Shown here piece after piece: positions 9,347-17,188 of a DNA stretch of 64,000 nucleotides (position 1 is its first letter; the number at the start of each line of letters is the position of its first letter). The stretch is taken from contig CANIZL010000015.1 of NCBI GenBank assembly GCA_947471985.1, forward strand, positions 1 through 64,000. The letters are read 5' to 3'. The translations under genes and the position numbers were made by a program. The stretch comes from Verrucomicrobiota bacterium (GTDB lineage: Bacteria; Verrucomicrobiota; Verrucomicrobiia; Limisphaerales; UBA9464). Below the pieces are notes generated by a model that searched no databases, was not told where the DNA came from, and was given only the letters and a program-made list of their open reading frames with translations.

Positions 9347-10057
9347 TCAGGCCGGGGTAAGGCGGTTCTTCACGTGTTGCAACAACACGGCGAATGTCTC
9401 GTCCGGGGTCTGATGAGTGTTGTCGATACGGATCGCATCGAGGGCCGGCACCAGCGCACCCTTGCGGCGATTGACGTCCATCGCGTCGCGGGTCGCGCCG
9501 TCAGCCGTTACGTTGCCCCGATCGGACAGGCGTTTGGCCCGTTCCTTTTCGTCGGCTTCGAGGAAGAACTTAACGGGGGCCAGCGGGAAGACTTCGGTGC
9601 CGATATCGCGGCCTTCCATGACCAGGGGGCCGAACCGCACACAATCCCGCTGGGCATTCACCATGTAGTCCCGGACCTTCTCGATCTGTGCGACCACGGG
9701 CACGGCTTTCTCCACGCGATCCGTGCGGATTTCGGTGCCGGGGAAATAACCATTCACGTGCATCCAGGCCATGCCGTCGATGAGACGCATGTCGGCTTTC
9801 CATTTGCGCATGAGTTTGACCACGGCTTCCTCATCGGCGAGCGCCATCGGCTTTTCGCACCGCAGACCGTTTTCCAGGGCCCACCAGGCGAGGCTGCGGT
9901 ACATGGCCCCGGTGTCCACGTAGGTGTAGTGCAACTCCCGGGCGAGCCGCCGCGAGAGCGTGCCCTTGCCGGATGCGCTGGGCCCGTCGACGGCGATGAC
10001 GTGTGGCAGTTGCAGCGGGCTGGTGGCCGTACGGGGGGCGGAAGGATGGTTTTTCAA
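9347..10057 (-). CDS. cmk: cytidylate kinase
   Basis: Phosphorylates CMP and dCMP with ATP. The P-loop GPSASGKGT lies near the N-terminus, followed by YVDTGAMYR, the MEGRDIGTEVFP block and the RxxDR-like stretch RLSDRGN, all characteristic of Cmk. I start it at the TTG that overlaps the aroA stop (TTGA), giving 236 residues, close to the usual 225-230. The reading frame stays open further upstream inside aroA, but that part lacks conserved features. It is the last gene of tyrA-aroA-cmk; rpsA, which often follows cmk, is absent here because the next gene is convergent. Confidence 0.93.
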   Translation of the reverse strand: MKNHPSAPRTATSPLQLPHVIAVDGPSASGKGTLSRRLARELHYTYVDTGAMYRSLAWWALENGLRCEKPMALADEEAVVKLMRKWKADMRLIDGMAWMHVNGYFPGTEIRTDRVEKAVPVVAQIEKVRDYMVNAQRDCVRFGPLVMEGRDIGTEVFPLAPVKFFLEADEKERAKRLSDRGNVTADGATRDAMDVNRRKGALVPALDAIRIDNTHQTPDETFAVLLQHVKNRLTPA

Positions 10058-11325
10058 GCGGCAAAGAGATCGTTGGATTCCAAACGGAGGCCGGTCCGGG
10101 CGTCGCGGATCACGGCACCGAGTCCGTGGGGCGGTGGTTCGGCCAGTTTTTGGAAAAAATTGGGGAAGGTTTTCTTCACGCAGGCGGGATCGCGCAGGCG
10201 GATTCCGGGAACGCGCAGGCCGAGCGTCGCAAAGCACATGGCCATGCGGTGATCGTGATAGGTTTCAATCTCTGCGCCGTGCAGCGGACCGGGCGTGACC
10301 GTGAGGGTATCGCCCACTTCCTCGATGCGAGCGCCGCATTTGGTGAGTTCCGTGCGCAGCGCGGCCACGCGTTCGCATTCCTGCACCCGCAGGCGGCCGA
10401 GGTCGGTGAAGCGCACCGGGTGCGTCGCGAAGGGCGCGATGGTGATGCCGGTCATGATGGCATCGCCGAGATGGCGCTCCCGGGAAAGCTCCGCGGGCAG
10501 CGGCAGGAATCGCGGAAACTCCGCATCAATCTGCCAGCCGCTCACCGGCCAACCCCGGACCCGGACATCGCTCCCGGTCACGGTGCCGGCGGCCCAGAAA
10601 TAGCTTCCGCCCGAAGCGTCCGGCTCGATCTCCAAGGTACCGCCGCGGTTGGGAAAGGTCGCGGCCAGGCGGGACGTCATCGCCACGTACGGTGCCTCCT
10701 CGGTGTCACCGGTACCGGCAGTCTGGATTTCCCAACCGGCGGCGGCAGCACTCAGGAGCAGGGCCGACGCGAACTGCGAGCTTTCCTCCATGCTGACCGT
10801 GCAGCGTCCCGGATGCGGGCCGCCGCGGCCATGGATGACGGCGGGCAGGCGGTTCGTGGCGGAGTCGACTTGGTATCCCAGCGCGCGCAGGGCCACGAAC
10901 AATTCCGCCTGCGGCCGTTCGTGCATGCGGGGAACCCCGTGGAGCCGATAAACGCCCGGGCCGAGGCAGACGAAGGCCGAGAGGAAACGGGCGGCGGTTC
11001 CGGCATTGCCTACGAAGAGATCCAACGGCGCAGCCGCGGTGCCGGCCCGGGGAATCCGCCCGGCCAATCCTTCCACGGTGATCGTACGATTGGCGGATTC
11101 ATGGGCGTCGGGAACGACGTCGACGTTGAACCCGAGTTGTTGCAGGCACGCCACCATGACCTGGGTGTCTTCGCTCCACAAAGCGCCCCGGAGGATGGTT
11201 CGTCCCGCTGCCAGTGCGGCCAAGATCAGGGCGCGATTGGTGATGCTTTTGGAGCCGGGCACGGTCACGAGGGCCGCCACCGGTTGGGGCAGGGGCTCCA
11301 GTTCAATCAAGGAGGGCAGGGGCAT
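10054..11325 (-). CDS. aroA: 3-phosphoshikimate 1-carboxyvinyltransferase (EPSP synthase)
   Basis: Adds enolpyruvate from PEP to shikimate 3-phosphate in chorismate synthesis. The N-terminal GSKSITNRALILAALA motif and a later NAGTAARF block are the shikimate-phosphate and PEP binding signatures. RGWPVSGWQIDAEF, GDAIMTGI and TYHDHRMAM follow in the expected order. The chosen ATG gives 423 residues, matching the family; an upstream in-frame extension has no conserved residues. The start lies 14 bp after the tyrA stop, and the stop overlaps the cmk start. No Shine-Dalgarno sequence is visible. Confidence 0.95.
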   Translation of the reverse strand: MPLPSLIELEPLPQPVAALVTVPGSKSITNRALILAALAAGRTILRGALWSEDTQVMVACLQQLGFNVDVVPDAHESANRTITVEGLAGRIPRAGTAAAPLDLFVGNAGTAARFLSAFVCLGPGVYRLHGVPRMHERPQAELFVALRALGYQVDSATNRLPAVIHGRGGPHPGRCTVSMEESSQFASALLLSAAAAGWEIQTAGTGDTEEAPYVAMTSRLAATFPNRGGTLEIEPDASGGSYFWAAGTVTGSDVRVRGWPVSGWQIDAEFPRFLPLPAELSRERHLGDAIMTGITIAPFATHPVRFTDLGRLRVQECERVAALRTELTKCGARIEEVGDTLTVTPGPLHGAEIETYHDHRMAMCFATLGLRVPGIRLRDPACVKKTFPNFFQKLAEPPPHGLGAVIRDARTGLRLESNDLFAA

Positions 11326-11339
11326 GTACGGTGAACGTC

Positions 11340-12254
11340 TCAGGGACAGGCGGTGCGGGCGGTGCGGGGTTCGAGGTGGGCGAGGGCCTGCTTGGGCGGA
11401 CACCAGGCATCGCGCCTTTCCTTGGCCTGGCTGAAGTATTCCAACAGTCCCGGACCATCCCCCGCCGCCAGCAGATTTTCGAAGGTGAGCAGACCGTCGC
11501 GATGATCGCTGAGGGCGCGACGGACGGCGTCGCGATTCGCGAGGCAGATGTCCCGCCACATTTCAGGCGAGCCGCTGGCGATGCGCGTGGTGCTGCGGAA
11601 TCCCGTGGCGCAGAGGTCCCGCTGTTCCGCGGGCTGTCGGGGATCCAGAACGAAGCGGGCCAGTTCGGCCGCAACGATGTGGGGCAGGTGACTGGAGCGG
11701 CTGACGAGGGTGTCGTGAGCCTCCGGGGTCAGCAGGAGAACCCGGGCGCCCACACCTTCCCACAGGGAGCGCACCCGGGCCAGCGCCTCCGGGACGGTGT
11801 GGGCGGTGGGGGTGATCACGCAGGTGGCACCTTCAAAGAGATCGGAACGGGAAGCTAGGACACCGGATTTTTCGCCACCGGCCATCGGGTGAGATCCGAC
11901 AAAGGCGACGCCGCGCGCAGCCAGCAATGGTTCCAATTCGGACACGACGCTGGCCTTTACGGAGCCGACGTCGGTTACGATCGCGTTGGGCGGCACGGAC
12001 GGGAGGATGCGCCGGGCCATGGCGGCCATTTCGCCCAAGGGTGTGCCGAGGACCACGAGGTCCGCTCCCTGCACAGCATCGGCGAGATCCAGCGTGGTGC
12101 GATCGGTGGCTCCCGCGAGGTCGCACTCTTTGATCGTCTCGGCGCGCCGGGCGAAGCCGACAACTTCCCGGGCGTGTCCCCGCTGGCGGAGCGCCCGTCC
12201 CAGCGAGCCTCCCAGCAATCCGACACCCAACAGCGCTACTTTCCCCAGTTGCAC
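11340..12254 (-). CDS. tyrA: prephenate/arogenate dehydrogenase
   Basis: Oxidative decarboxylation step toward tyrosine. An N-terminal Rossmann fingerprint (LLGVGLLGGSLGRAL), the DVGSVK segment and the GSHPMAGGEKSG block (catalytic His region) identify the TyrA fold. At 304 residues it is a stand-alone dehydrogenase without a chorismate mutase or ACT domain. The start is GTG. It is first in an operon with aroA and cmk, so chorismate synthesis and its tyrosine branch are co-transcribed. Whether it prefers prephenate or arogenate cannot be told from the sequence. Confidence 0.92.
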   Translation of the reverse strand: MQLGKVALLGVGLLGGSLGRALRQRGHAREVVGFARRAETIKECDLAGATDRTTLDLADAVQGADLVVLGTPLGEMAAMARRILPSVPPNAIVTDVGSVKASVVSELEPLLAARGVAFVGSHPMAGGEKSGVLASRSDLFEGATCVITPTAHTVPEALARVRSLWEGVGARVLLLTPEAHDTLVSRSSHLPHIVAAELARFVLDPRQPAEQRDLCATGFRSTTRIASGSPEMWRDICLANRDAVRRALSDHRDGLLTFENLLAAGDGPGLLEYFSQAKERRDAWCPPKQALAHLEPRTARTACP

Positions 12255-12368
12255 GCGCGAATCCTAGAAGGTGAGGAGGCGGGCCGTCCAAGAACGTCCG
12301 CACGCCCCGCGGAAAAAGCGGGAGTGCGGCACCGATGGGAGCGGGAACCGGAGCGGTTTCATTAACGC

Positions 12369-12396
12369 AAAAGCGGCCCCTTTGCGGAGCCGCTTC
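12369..12396 (-). terminator. rho-independent terminator after pnp
   Basis: On the minus strand a GC-rich hairpin (AAGCGGC / GCCGCTT, 12371-12377 with 12389-12395, extended by inner C/G pairs) is followed by a short T-run. It lies about 30 bp past the pnp stop and before tyrA. Confidence 0.6.
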
Positions 12397-12422
12397 GGCA
12401 GAGTCAATGACTGGGTCCGGGC

Positions 12423-15400
12423 TTAGTCGCGCGGACTGTCATCGAACGAGCTGGATTCGCGGGGTTCGCGGGTGGAGTTGCCACCGAGAGCCCGATCCCG
12501 TTCTTCAATCGCCGCGCGGCGGCTCAGGCGAACACGACCCTTGTCGTCGACGCCGATGAGTTTGACCGAGATCTCATCGCCCACTTGGACGACATCCTCG
12601 ACCCGCTTCACCCGCGCATTGGCGAGTTCGCTGACGTGCACCAGACCCTCGCGTCCGGGCATGAATTCGACAAAGGCACCGAAGTCCTTGATCGTGACGA
12701 CCTTGGCGCGGTAGATGGTGCCGACTTCCAGGTCGCTGTTATCACCCCGGGAGCTGTCGCCACCGCTCTCGGAGCGACGCGGACCGCGGGAGGAGGAACT
12801 GCGATCACCGCGATCCGAACGTTCCGGACGCTCGCTGCGGACACTACGATCACCGTCGTCGGAACGGTCATCCCGTTCGAAACGATCCGCACGGACGGGT
12901 TCGACCACTTCGGCACGATCTCCGCGATCGGCGAAACGGCGGCTCGGTTCAACCCGATCCCCACGGTCATCGCGATCACCCCGATCGACGATGCGCTCGG
13001 TGCGTTCGCCACGTTCCGGCGCGCGTTCGCTGCGCAGGGGCGCGCGTTCGGAGCGGTCGCCACGGTCAACGGAGCGTTCGGGAGCCCGTTCGGGAGTCCG
13101 TTCGGGGGCCCGTTCGCCGCGGTCCGAACGTTCGGTACGCTCGGGGCGGTCGCCCCGGTCGGTACGTTCACTGCGCTCGGGGCGATCGCCCCGGTCAGGA
13201 GTCCGCTCAGGAGTCCGCTCGGGAGAGCGCTCGTAGCGATCGCCGCCGCGATCCGGAGTCCGTTCGGCCACCCGCTCACCCCGGTCGGGGCGTTCGGAAC
13301 GTTCCGGACGCTCGGGGCGGTCCACCGGACGATCCACGCGTTCGGGACGCTCGGTCCGTTCCACGCGTTCGGCACGTTCGGGGGCTTCGGAGCGCACCGG
13401 ACGTTCCACGCGTTCGACCCGTTCCACGGGACGCTCGCTGCGTTCGCGCACGGCGCGTTCCGGACGATCCGACCGTTCGGGCCGCTCGGGACGATCCGCA
13501 CTGCGGACGGGGCGTTCGCCCCGGTCGCTCCGTTCCGGACGCTCGCTGCGCTCGGGGCGTTCCGACCGTTCCGGACGGACTTCTTCGCGGGGGGCGGCGC
13601 CAACCTGATCCACACTGGCGGCGGCAGCTTCACCGCGGTCCGCGAGGGCGGCCTTGCGGCTGAGTTTCACGCGGCCCTTTTCATCGACGCCGATGCACTT
13701 GACCGTGATTTCGTCGCCCATCTTGACGACGTCCTCGACCCGCGCCACGCGCTTGTCGGAGAGTTCGGAGATGTGCACGAGACCGTCCTGGCCGGGGAAC
13801 ACTTCGACGAAGGCGCCGAATTCCTTGATGGTGACGACGCGGCCCTTGTAGATCTTGTTGATCTCGATCTCGGCGCTCATGCCTTCGATCTCGCGGCGGG
13901 CGATCTCCATGCCTTCGGGAGTGACGGAGAAGATCTTCACCGTGCCATCGTCCTCGATGTTGATTTCGCAACCGGACTCGTCGACGAGGCGCTTGATGTT
14001 CTTGCCGCCGGGGCCGATCAGCATGCCGATCTTTTCCGGGTTGATCTTCAGGGTGATGATCCGCGGAGCGTACTTGGAGATCTCGGTGCGCGGCGCGGGT
14101 AGCGTCGCGAACATGTGCCGGAGGATTTCCAGACGGGCGGTGAACGCCTGCTGAACGGTCTGCTCCATGATGGCCAGCGGGAGGCCCTTCAGCTTGAGAT
14201 CCAGCTGGAAGCCGGTGATGCCCTTCTCGGTGCCGGCGATCTTGCAATCCATGTCGCAGAAGGCGTCTTCCCAGCCGATGATGTCGGTGAGCAGCTTGTA
14301 GCGGCTGATCTGATCGTTGTCGTCGTAGTCGGTACAGATACCGATCGAGATACCGGCGACGGGGCGGATCAGGGGAACCCCGGCGTCCATAAGCGCCAGA
14401 GTGGCACCGCAGACGGAGGCCATGGAGGACGAGCCGTTGGACTCGAGGATTTCCGAGACGACGCGGACGGCGTACGGATATTCCTTCAGCGGAATGACTG
14501 GACGGACGGAACGTTCTGCGAGAGCGCCGTGGCCGATTTCGCGACGGCCCGGGCCGGTGATGCGGCCGGTTTCACCGACGGAGAAGTTCGGGAAATTGTA
14601 GTGCAGGATGAACTGCTTCTTGGTTTCGCCGCCGGTGTAGGAGTCGAACTCCTGGATATCATCACCCGTGCCGAGGGTCGCGAGACACACGGCCTGGGTT
14701 TCGCCGCGCTGGAAGAGCGAGGAACCGTGGGCGCGCGGGAGGATGCTGACCTCGCTGTGCAGCGGACGGATCTGCTCGTAGGTGCGGCCGTCGAGGCGCT
14801 TGCCCTGGTCGAGGATGAGGCTGCGAACGGCCTCTTTCTGGATGTAATACTGGGCGTCCTTGATGACGAAGTCGGAGACTTTGTCGGCGCCGTATTTCTC
14901 GGTGAGCTTGGTGCCGATTTCGGCAAACAACGTATTACAGGCGCCTTCGCGGGCCAGCTTGCCCGGGGTCAGGAGGGCGGTGACGATGCGGTCGCCGGCG
15001 ATCTTCTTGGCGTCCTTGAGGATTTCCTCGGGCACGACGTTGGTGGTGATCGTCCGCTTGGTCTTGCCGACTTTCTGGGCCAGTTCTTCCTGGGCGGTGA
15101 TGAGCGGTTGGATCGCTTCCTGGGCGAACCGCAGGGCCGCGATGAAATCGACATCGGTGATTTCGTTCGCCGAGCCTTCGTACATGACGACGTCATGCTT
15201 GTTGCCGACGTAGATGAGGTCGAGGTCGGATGCGGCCTGCTGCTCGTGGGTCGGATTGACGACAAATTTGCCTTCGACGCGGCCGATGCGGGCGGCGCCC
15301 AGCGGGCCGGCCCAGGGAATATCGGAAACCATCAAGGCAGCCGAGGCCGCGAGAATGGAGAGGATGTCCGAATCATTCTGTCCGTCGGCGGACATCAGGA

Positions 15401-15740
15401 TGGACTGCACCTGGACTTCGTTGTACCAGCCCTTGGGGAAGAGGGGGCGGATCGGGCGATCCGTGAGACGGCAGGTGAGGATTTCCTTTTCGGAAGGCCG
15501 GCCTTCGCGTTTGAAATAGCCACCCGGGAAACGGCCGGCGGCGGCGGCGCGCTCACGGTAATCCACGGTGAGCGGGAAGAATTCCTGGCCGGGTTTGGCC
15601 TTGGAAGCGGCAACGGCGGCCGTCAGGATGACGGTTTCACCGAGTTGTACGGTCACCGCGCCATCTGCCTGTTTGGCATAGTGGCCGGTTTCAATGATCA
15701 GATCTTGTCCCCCGATGGGAACGATTACTTTGTGCGACAT
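12423..15740 (-). CDS. pnp: polyribonucleotide nucleotidyltransferase with charged linker and second S1 domain
   Basis: Phosphorolytic 3'-5' exoribonuclease of RNA turnover. The start [12 protein letters not shown] gives 1105 residues against the usual ~700. Residues 1-550 hold the two RNase PH domains with the phosphate-binding ESNGSSS segment. A KH domain ([11 protein letters not shown]) lies at about 557-617 and a canonical S1 domain at about 627-697. Residues ~717-1000 are a low-complexity run of R, E, D, P and S in [12 protein letters not shown]-type repeats, and ~1002-1074 form a second S1 domain ([19 protein letters not shown]). The extension is in frame with no stop or shift, so it is part of the protein. 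The linker is surely disordered; a scaffold or RNA-condensing role is inference. It lies downstream of rpsO, as in many bacteria. Confidence 0.95.
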   Translation of the reverse strand: MSHKVIVPIGGQDLIIETGHYAKQADGAVTVQLGETVILTAAVAASKAKPGQEFFPLTVDYRERAAAAGRFPGGYFKREGRPSEKEILTCRLTDRPIRPLFPKGWYNEVQVQSILMSADGQNDSDILSILAASAALMVSDIPWAGPLGAARIGRVEGKFVVNPTHEQQAASDLDLIYVGNKHDVVMYEGSANEITDVDFIAALRFAQEAIQPLITAQEELAQKVGKTKRTITTNVVPEEILKDAKKIAGDRIVTALLTPGKLAREGACNTLFAEIGTKLTEKYGADKVSDFVIKDAQYYIQKEAVRSLILDQGKRLDGRTYEQIRPLHSEVSILPRAHGSSLFQRGETQAVCLATLGTGDDIQEFDSYTGGETKKQFILHYNFPNFSVGETGRITGPGRREIGHGALAERSVRPVIPLKEYPYAVRVVSEILESNGSSSMASVCGATLALMDAGVPLIRPVAGISIGICTDYDDNDQISRYKLLTDIIGWEDAFCDMDCKIAGTEKGITGFQLDLKLKGLPLAIMEQTVQQAFTARLEILRHMFATLPAPRTEISKYAPRIITLKINPEKIGMLIGPGGKNIKRLVDESGCEINIEDDGTVKIFSVTPEGMEIARREIEGMSAEIEINKIYKGRVVTIKEFGAFVEVFPGQDGLVHISELSDKRVARVEDVVKMGDEITVKCIGVDEKGRVKLSRKAALADRGEAAAASVDQVGAAPREEVRPERSERPERSERPERSDRGERPVRSADRPERPERSDRPERAVRERSERPVERVERVERPVRSEAPERAERVERTERPERVDRPVDRPERPERSERPDRGERVAERTPDRGGDRYERSPERTPERTPDRGDRPERSERTDRGDRPERTERSDRGERAPERTPERAPERSVDRGDRSERAPLRSERAPERGERTERIVDRGDRDDRGDRVEPSRRFADRGDRAEVVEPVRADRFERDDRSDDGDRSVRSERPERSDRGDRSSSSRGPRRSESGGDSSRGDNSDLEVGTIYRAKVVTIKDFGAFVEFMPGREGLVHVSELANARVKRVEDVVQVGDEISVKLIGVDDKGRVRLSRRAAIEERDRALGGNSTREPRESSSFDDSPRD
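12740..13580 (-). repeat. degenerate R/E/D/S codon repeat inside pnp
   Basis: About 840 bp of imperfect short tandem units (CGTTCGG/CGCTCGG-like on the plus strand) encode the charged linker. The same repetition opens long spurious reading frames on the other strand. It is a likely site of length variation between strains. Confidence 0.8.
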
Positions 15741-15940
15741 GTTAAGGAACGTCCGCCGGCCCCGAGGAACTTCAATCAACCTCCCCGACACGAGGATCGG
15801 GGGGAGTGAGTGAAATTTCCCGGGCTGACGGACTTACGACTACGTTTTTCGACACGCTTTTTTTCGAGTGGTTGCGGAGGGTGCGGGCGCATCGATGGCC
15901 ACTTCCCCGGTCTTCCCACGGGAAAACCGTCCCGAACCAA

Positions 15941-15970
15941 AAGCCGAAGCCGGGCATCGAGCCCGGCTTC
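15941..15970 (-). terminator. rho-independent terminator after rpsO
   Basis: A perfect 10-bp stem, GAAGCCGGGC (15946-15955) with GCCCGGCTTC (15961-15970), and a 5-base loop lie directly after the rpsO stop. On the minus strand a GGCTTTTGG tail follows. It separates rpsO from pnp while allowing some read-through. Confidence 0.75.
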
Positions 15971-15976
15971 CTTTAC

Positions 15977-16234
15977 CTACTTGCGGAGTTTCAGCTTCTT
16001 GGTGAGGCCCGTGTACCGGGCTTCATCCTTCTTCTTCAGGTAATCCAGCAAGCGGCGACGCTTGCTCACCTGCATCAGAAGGCCACGGCGACTGCTGTGG
16101 TCCTTGAGATTTTTTTGCAGGTGCTCCGTCAGGGAGTTGATACGGTCGGTGAGAAGCGCGACTTGAACTTCGGGAGATCCCGTGTCTTTGTCGTGCGTGC
16201 GGTTTTCCGCGATAAGTTTGCTTTTTTCTTGCAT
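15977..16234 (-). CDS. rpsO: 30S ribosomal protein S15
   Basis: An 85-residue S15 of normal length. It begins at ATG with [10 protein letters not shown] and contains the conserved [16 protein letters not shown] segment, [19 protein letters not shown] (the 16S rRNA-contacting helices) and the basic C-terminus [15 protein letters not shown]. It binds the central domain of 16S rRNA early in 30S assembly. No Shine-Dalgarno sequence is visible before the start. The 183 bp upstream, to the ABC transporter gene, must hold its promoter and any autoregulatory leader. Confidence 0.97.
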   Translation of the reverse strand: MQEKSKLIAENRTHDKDTGSPEVQVALLTDRINSLTEHLQKNLKDHSSRRGLLMQVSKRRRLLDYLKKKDEARYTGLTKKLKLRK

Positions 16235-16417
16235 AAAGTTCCGGTGTCGGGCAGTCGTGACCGCCCGGTAATTCCGTTAACGAATAGCCACGCTAGAGGG
16301 AGAGGCGTGGTTGGCGCAAATGATGTTTTGATCTAAAACGCTGACGCCGAGCGGGTGATCCCGGTGATTGAATGAGCGATTCCTCCGTTGCCGCGTCCGT
16401 CCGGGCGGGATGGACCT

Positions 16418-17080
16418 TCAAATCTGTCGGCCGCCGCGCAGGCGGAGGATGCGACCGCAGCGCGAAGCGAGTTCCAGGTCATGGGTGACGAGCACGAGGG
16501 CGGTCCCGGCGGTGCGGTTCAAGTCGAACAGGAGATCTGCCACCATGGCGGCGGTATCGCCATCGAGATTTCCAGTGGGTTCGTCGGCGAAGAGTAATTT
16601 GGGGCGATTGATGAACGCCCGGGCGAGGGCGACCCGCTGTTGTTCGCCGCCGGAGAGTTGGGCGGGATAGTGGCCGGTACGCTCGCCCAAGCCCACCTGC
16701 ACCAATCCAGCCCGCGCGGCGGCAATTGGACTGGGGCCACCGCGCAGTTCGGCCGGTACCAGCACGTTTTCGAGGGCGGTCAGCGTGGGCAGGAGTTGGA
16801 AATTCTGGAAGACAAAGCCGACGTGCTCGTTGCGAACCCGCGCCCGGCCGTCCTCGTCCAAGCGGCCCAGATCATTGCCGGCGAGTTCGATGGTACCCGA
16901 AGTGGCCACATCGAGACCGGCGCACAGCCCCAGTAAAGTGGTTTTGCCACTGCCGCTGGGGCCGACGATGGCGCAGGTTTCGCCCGGGCCGACGGAGAAG
17001 CTGACCTCAGCCAGGACGGTGAGATCGTGCGGCGGATTGCGATACGTCTTGGAGAGGGCGCGGGCGACCAACAACGACAT
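16418..17080 (-). CDS. ABC transporter ATP-binding protein, LolD/MacB/YbbA type
   Basis: A 220-residue ATPase with Walker A GPSGSGKTT, Q-loop FVFQNFQLLPTLTALENV, signature LSGGEQQRVALARAF, Walker B LLFADEPTGNLD and H-loop VTHD. The QLLPTLTALENV and EPTGNLD forms are typical of the MacB/LolD/FtsE group that drives lipoprotein release, peptide export or similar work. I start it at ATG 17080 (MSLLVARALSKTY). No permease gene lies beside it: downstream is rpsO in the same direction and upstream is the divergent fusion gene. Its membrane partner must be elsewhere. Confidence 0.9.
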   Translation of the reverse strand: MSLLVARALSKTYRNPPHDLTVLAEVSFSVGPGETCAIVGPSGSGKTTLLGLCAGLDVATSGTIELAGNDLGRLDEDGRARVRNEHVGFVFQNFQLLPTLTALENVLVPAELRGGPSPIAAARAGLVQVGLGERTGHYPAQLSGGEQQRVALARAFINRPKLLFADEPTGNLDGDTAAMVADLLFDLNRTAGTALVLVTHDLELASRCGRILRLRGGRQI

Positions 17081-17188
17081 GGCCGGGACGGTGCCGCATG
17101 AGGGCGCTGGGCGCATGTGGAAATCCCTGGAAAACGCTAAAGGGGCGGGGAGGCAAAACCGGACTTTCCTGTTCCGCCTTCGCGGGCC

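Noticed and set aside
12585-14102. A 505-residue open frame on the plus strand, antisense to pnp
   Set aside because: It arises from the repetitive linker codons and a GC-biased third position. Its composition ([10 protein letters not shown]-like runs) has no family features, and pnp is unmistakable on the other strand.
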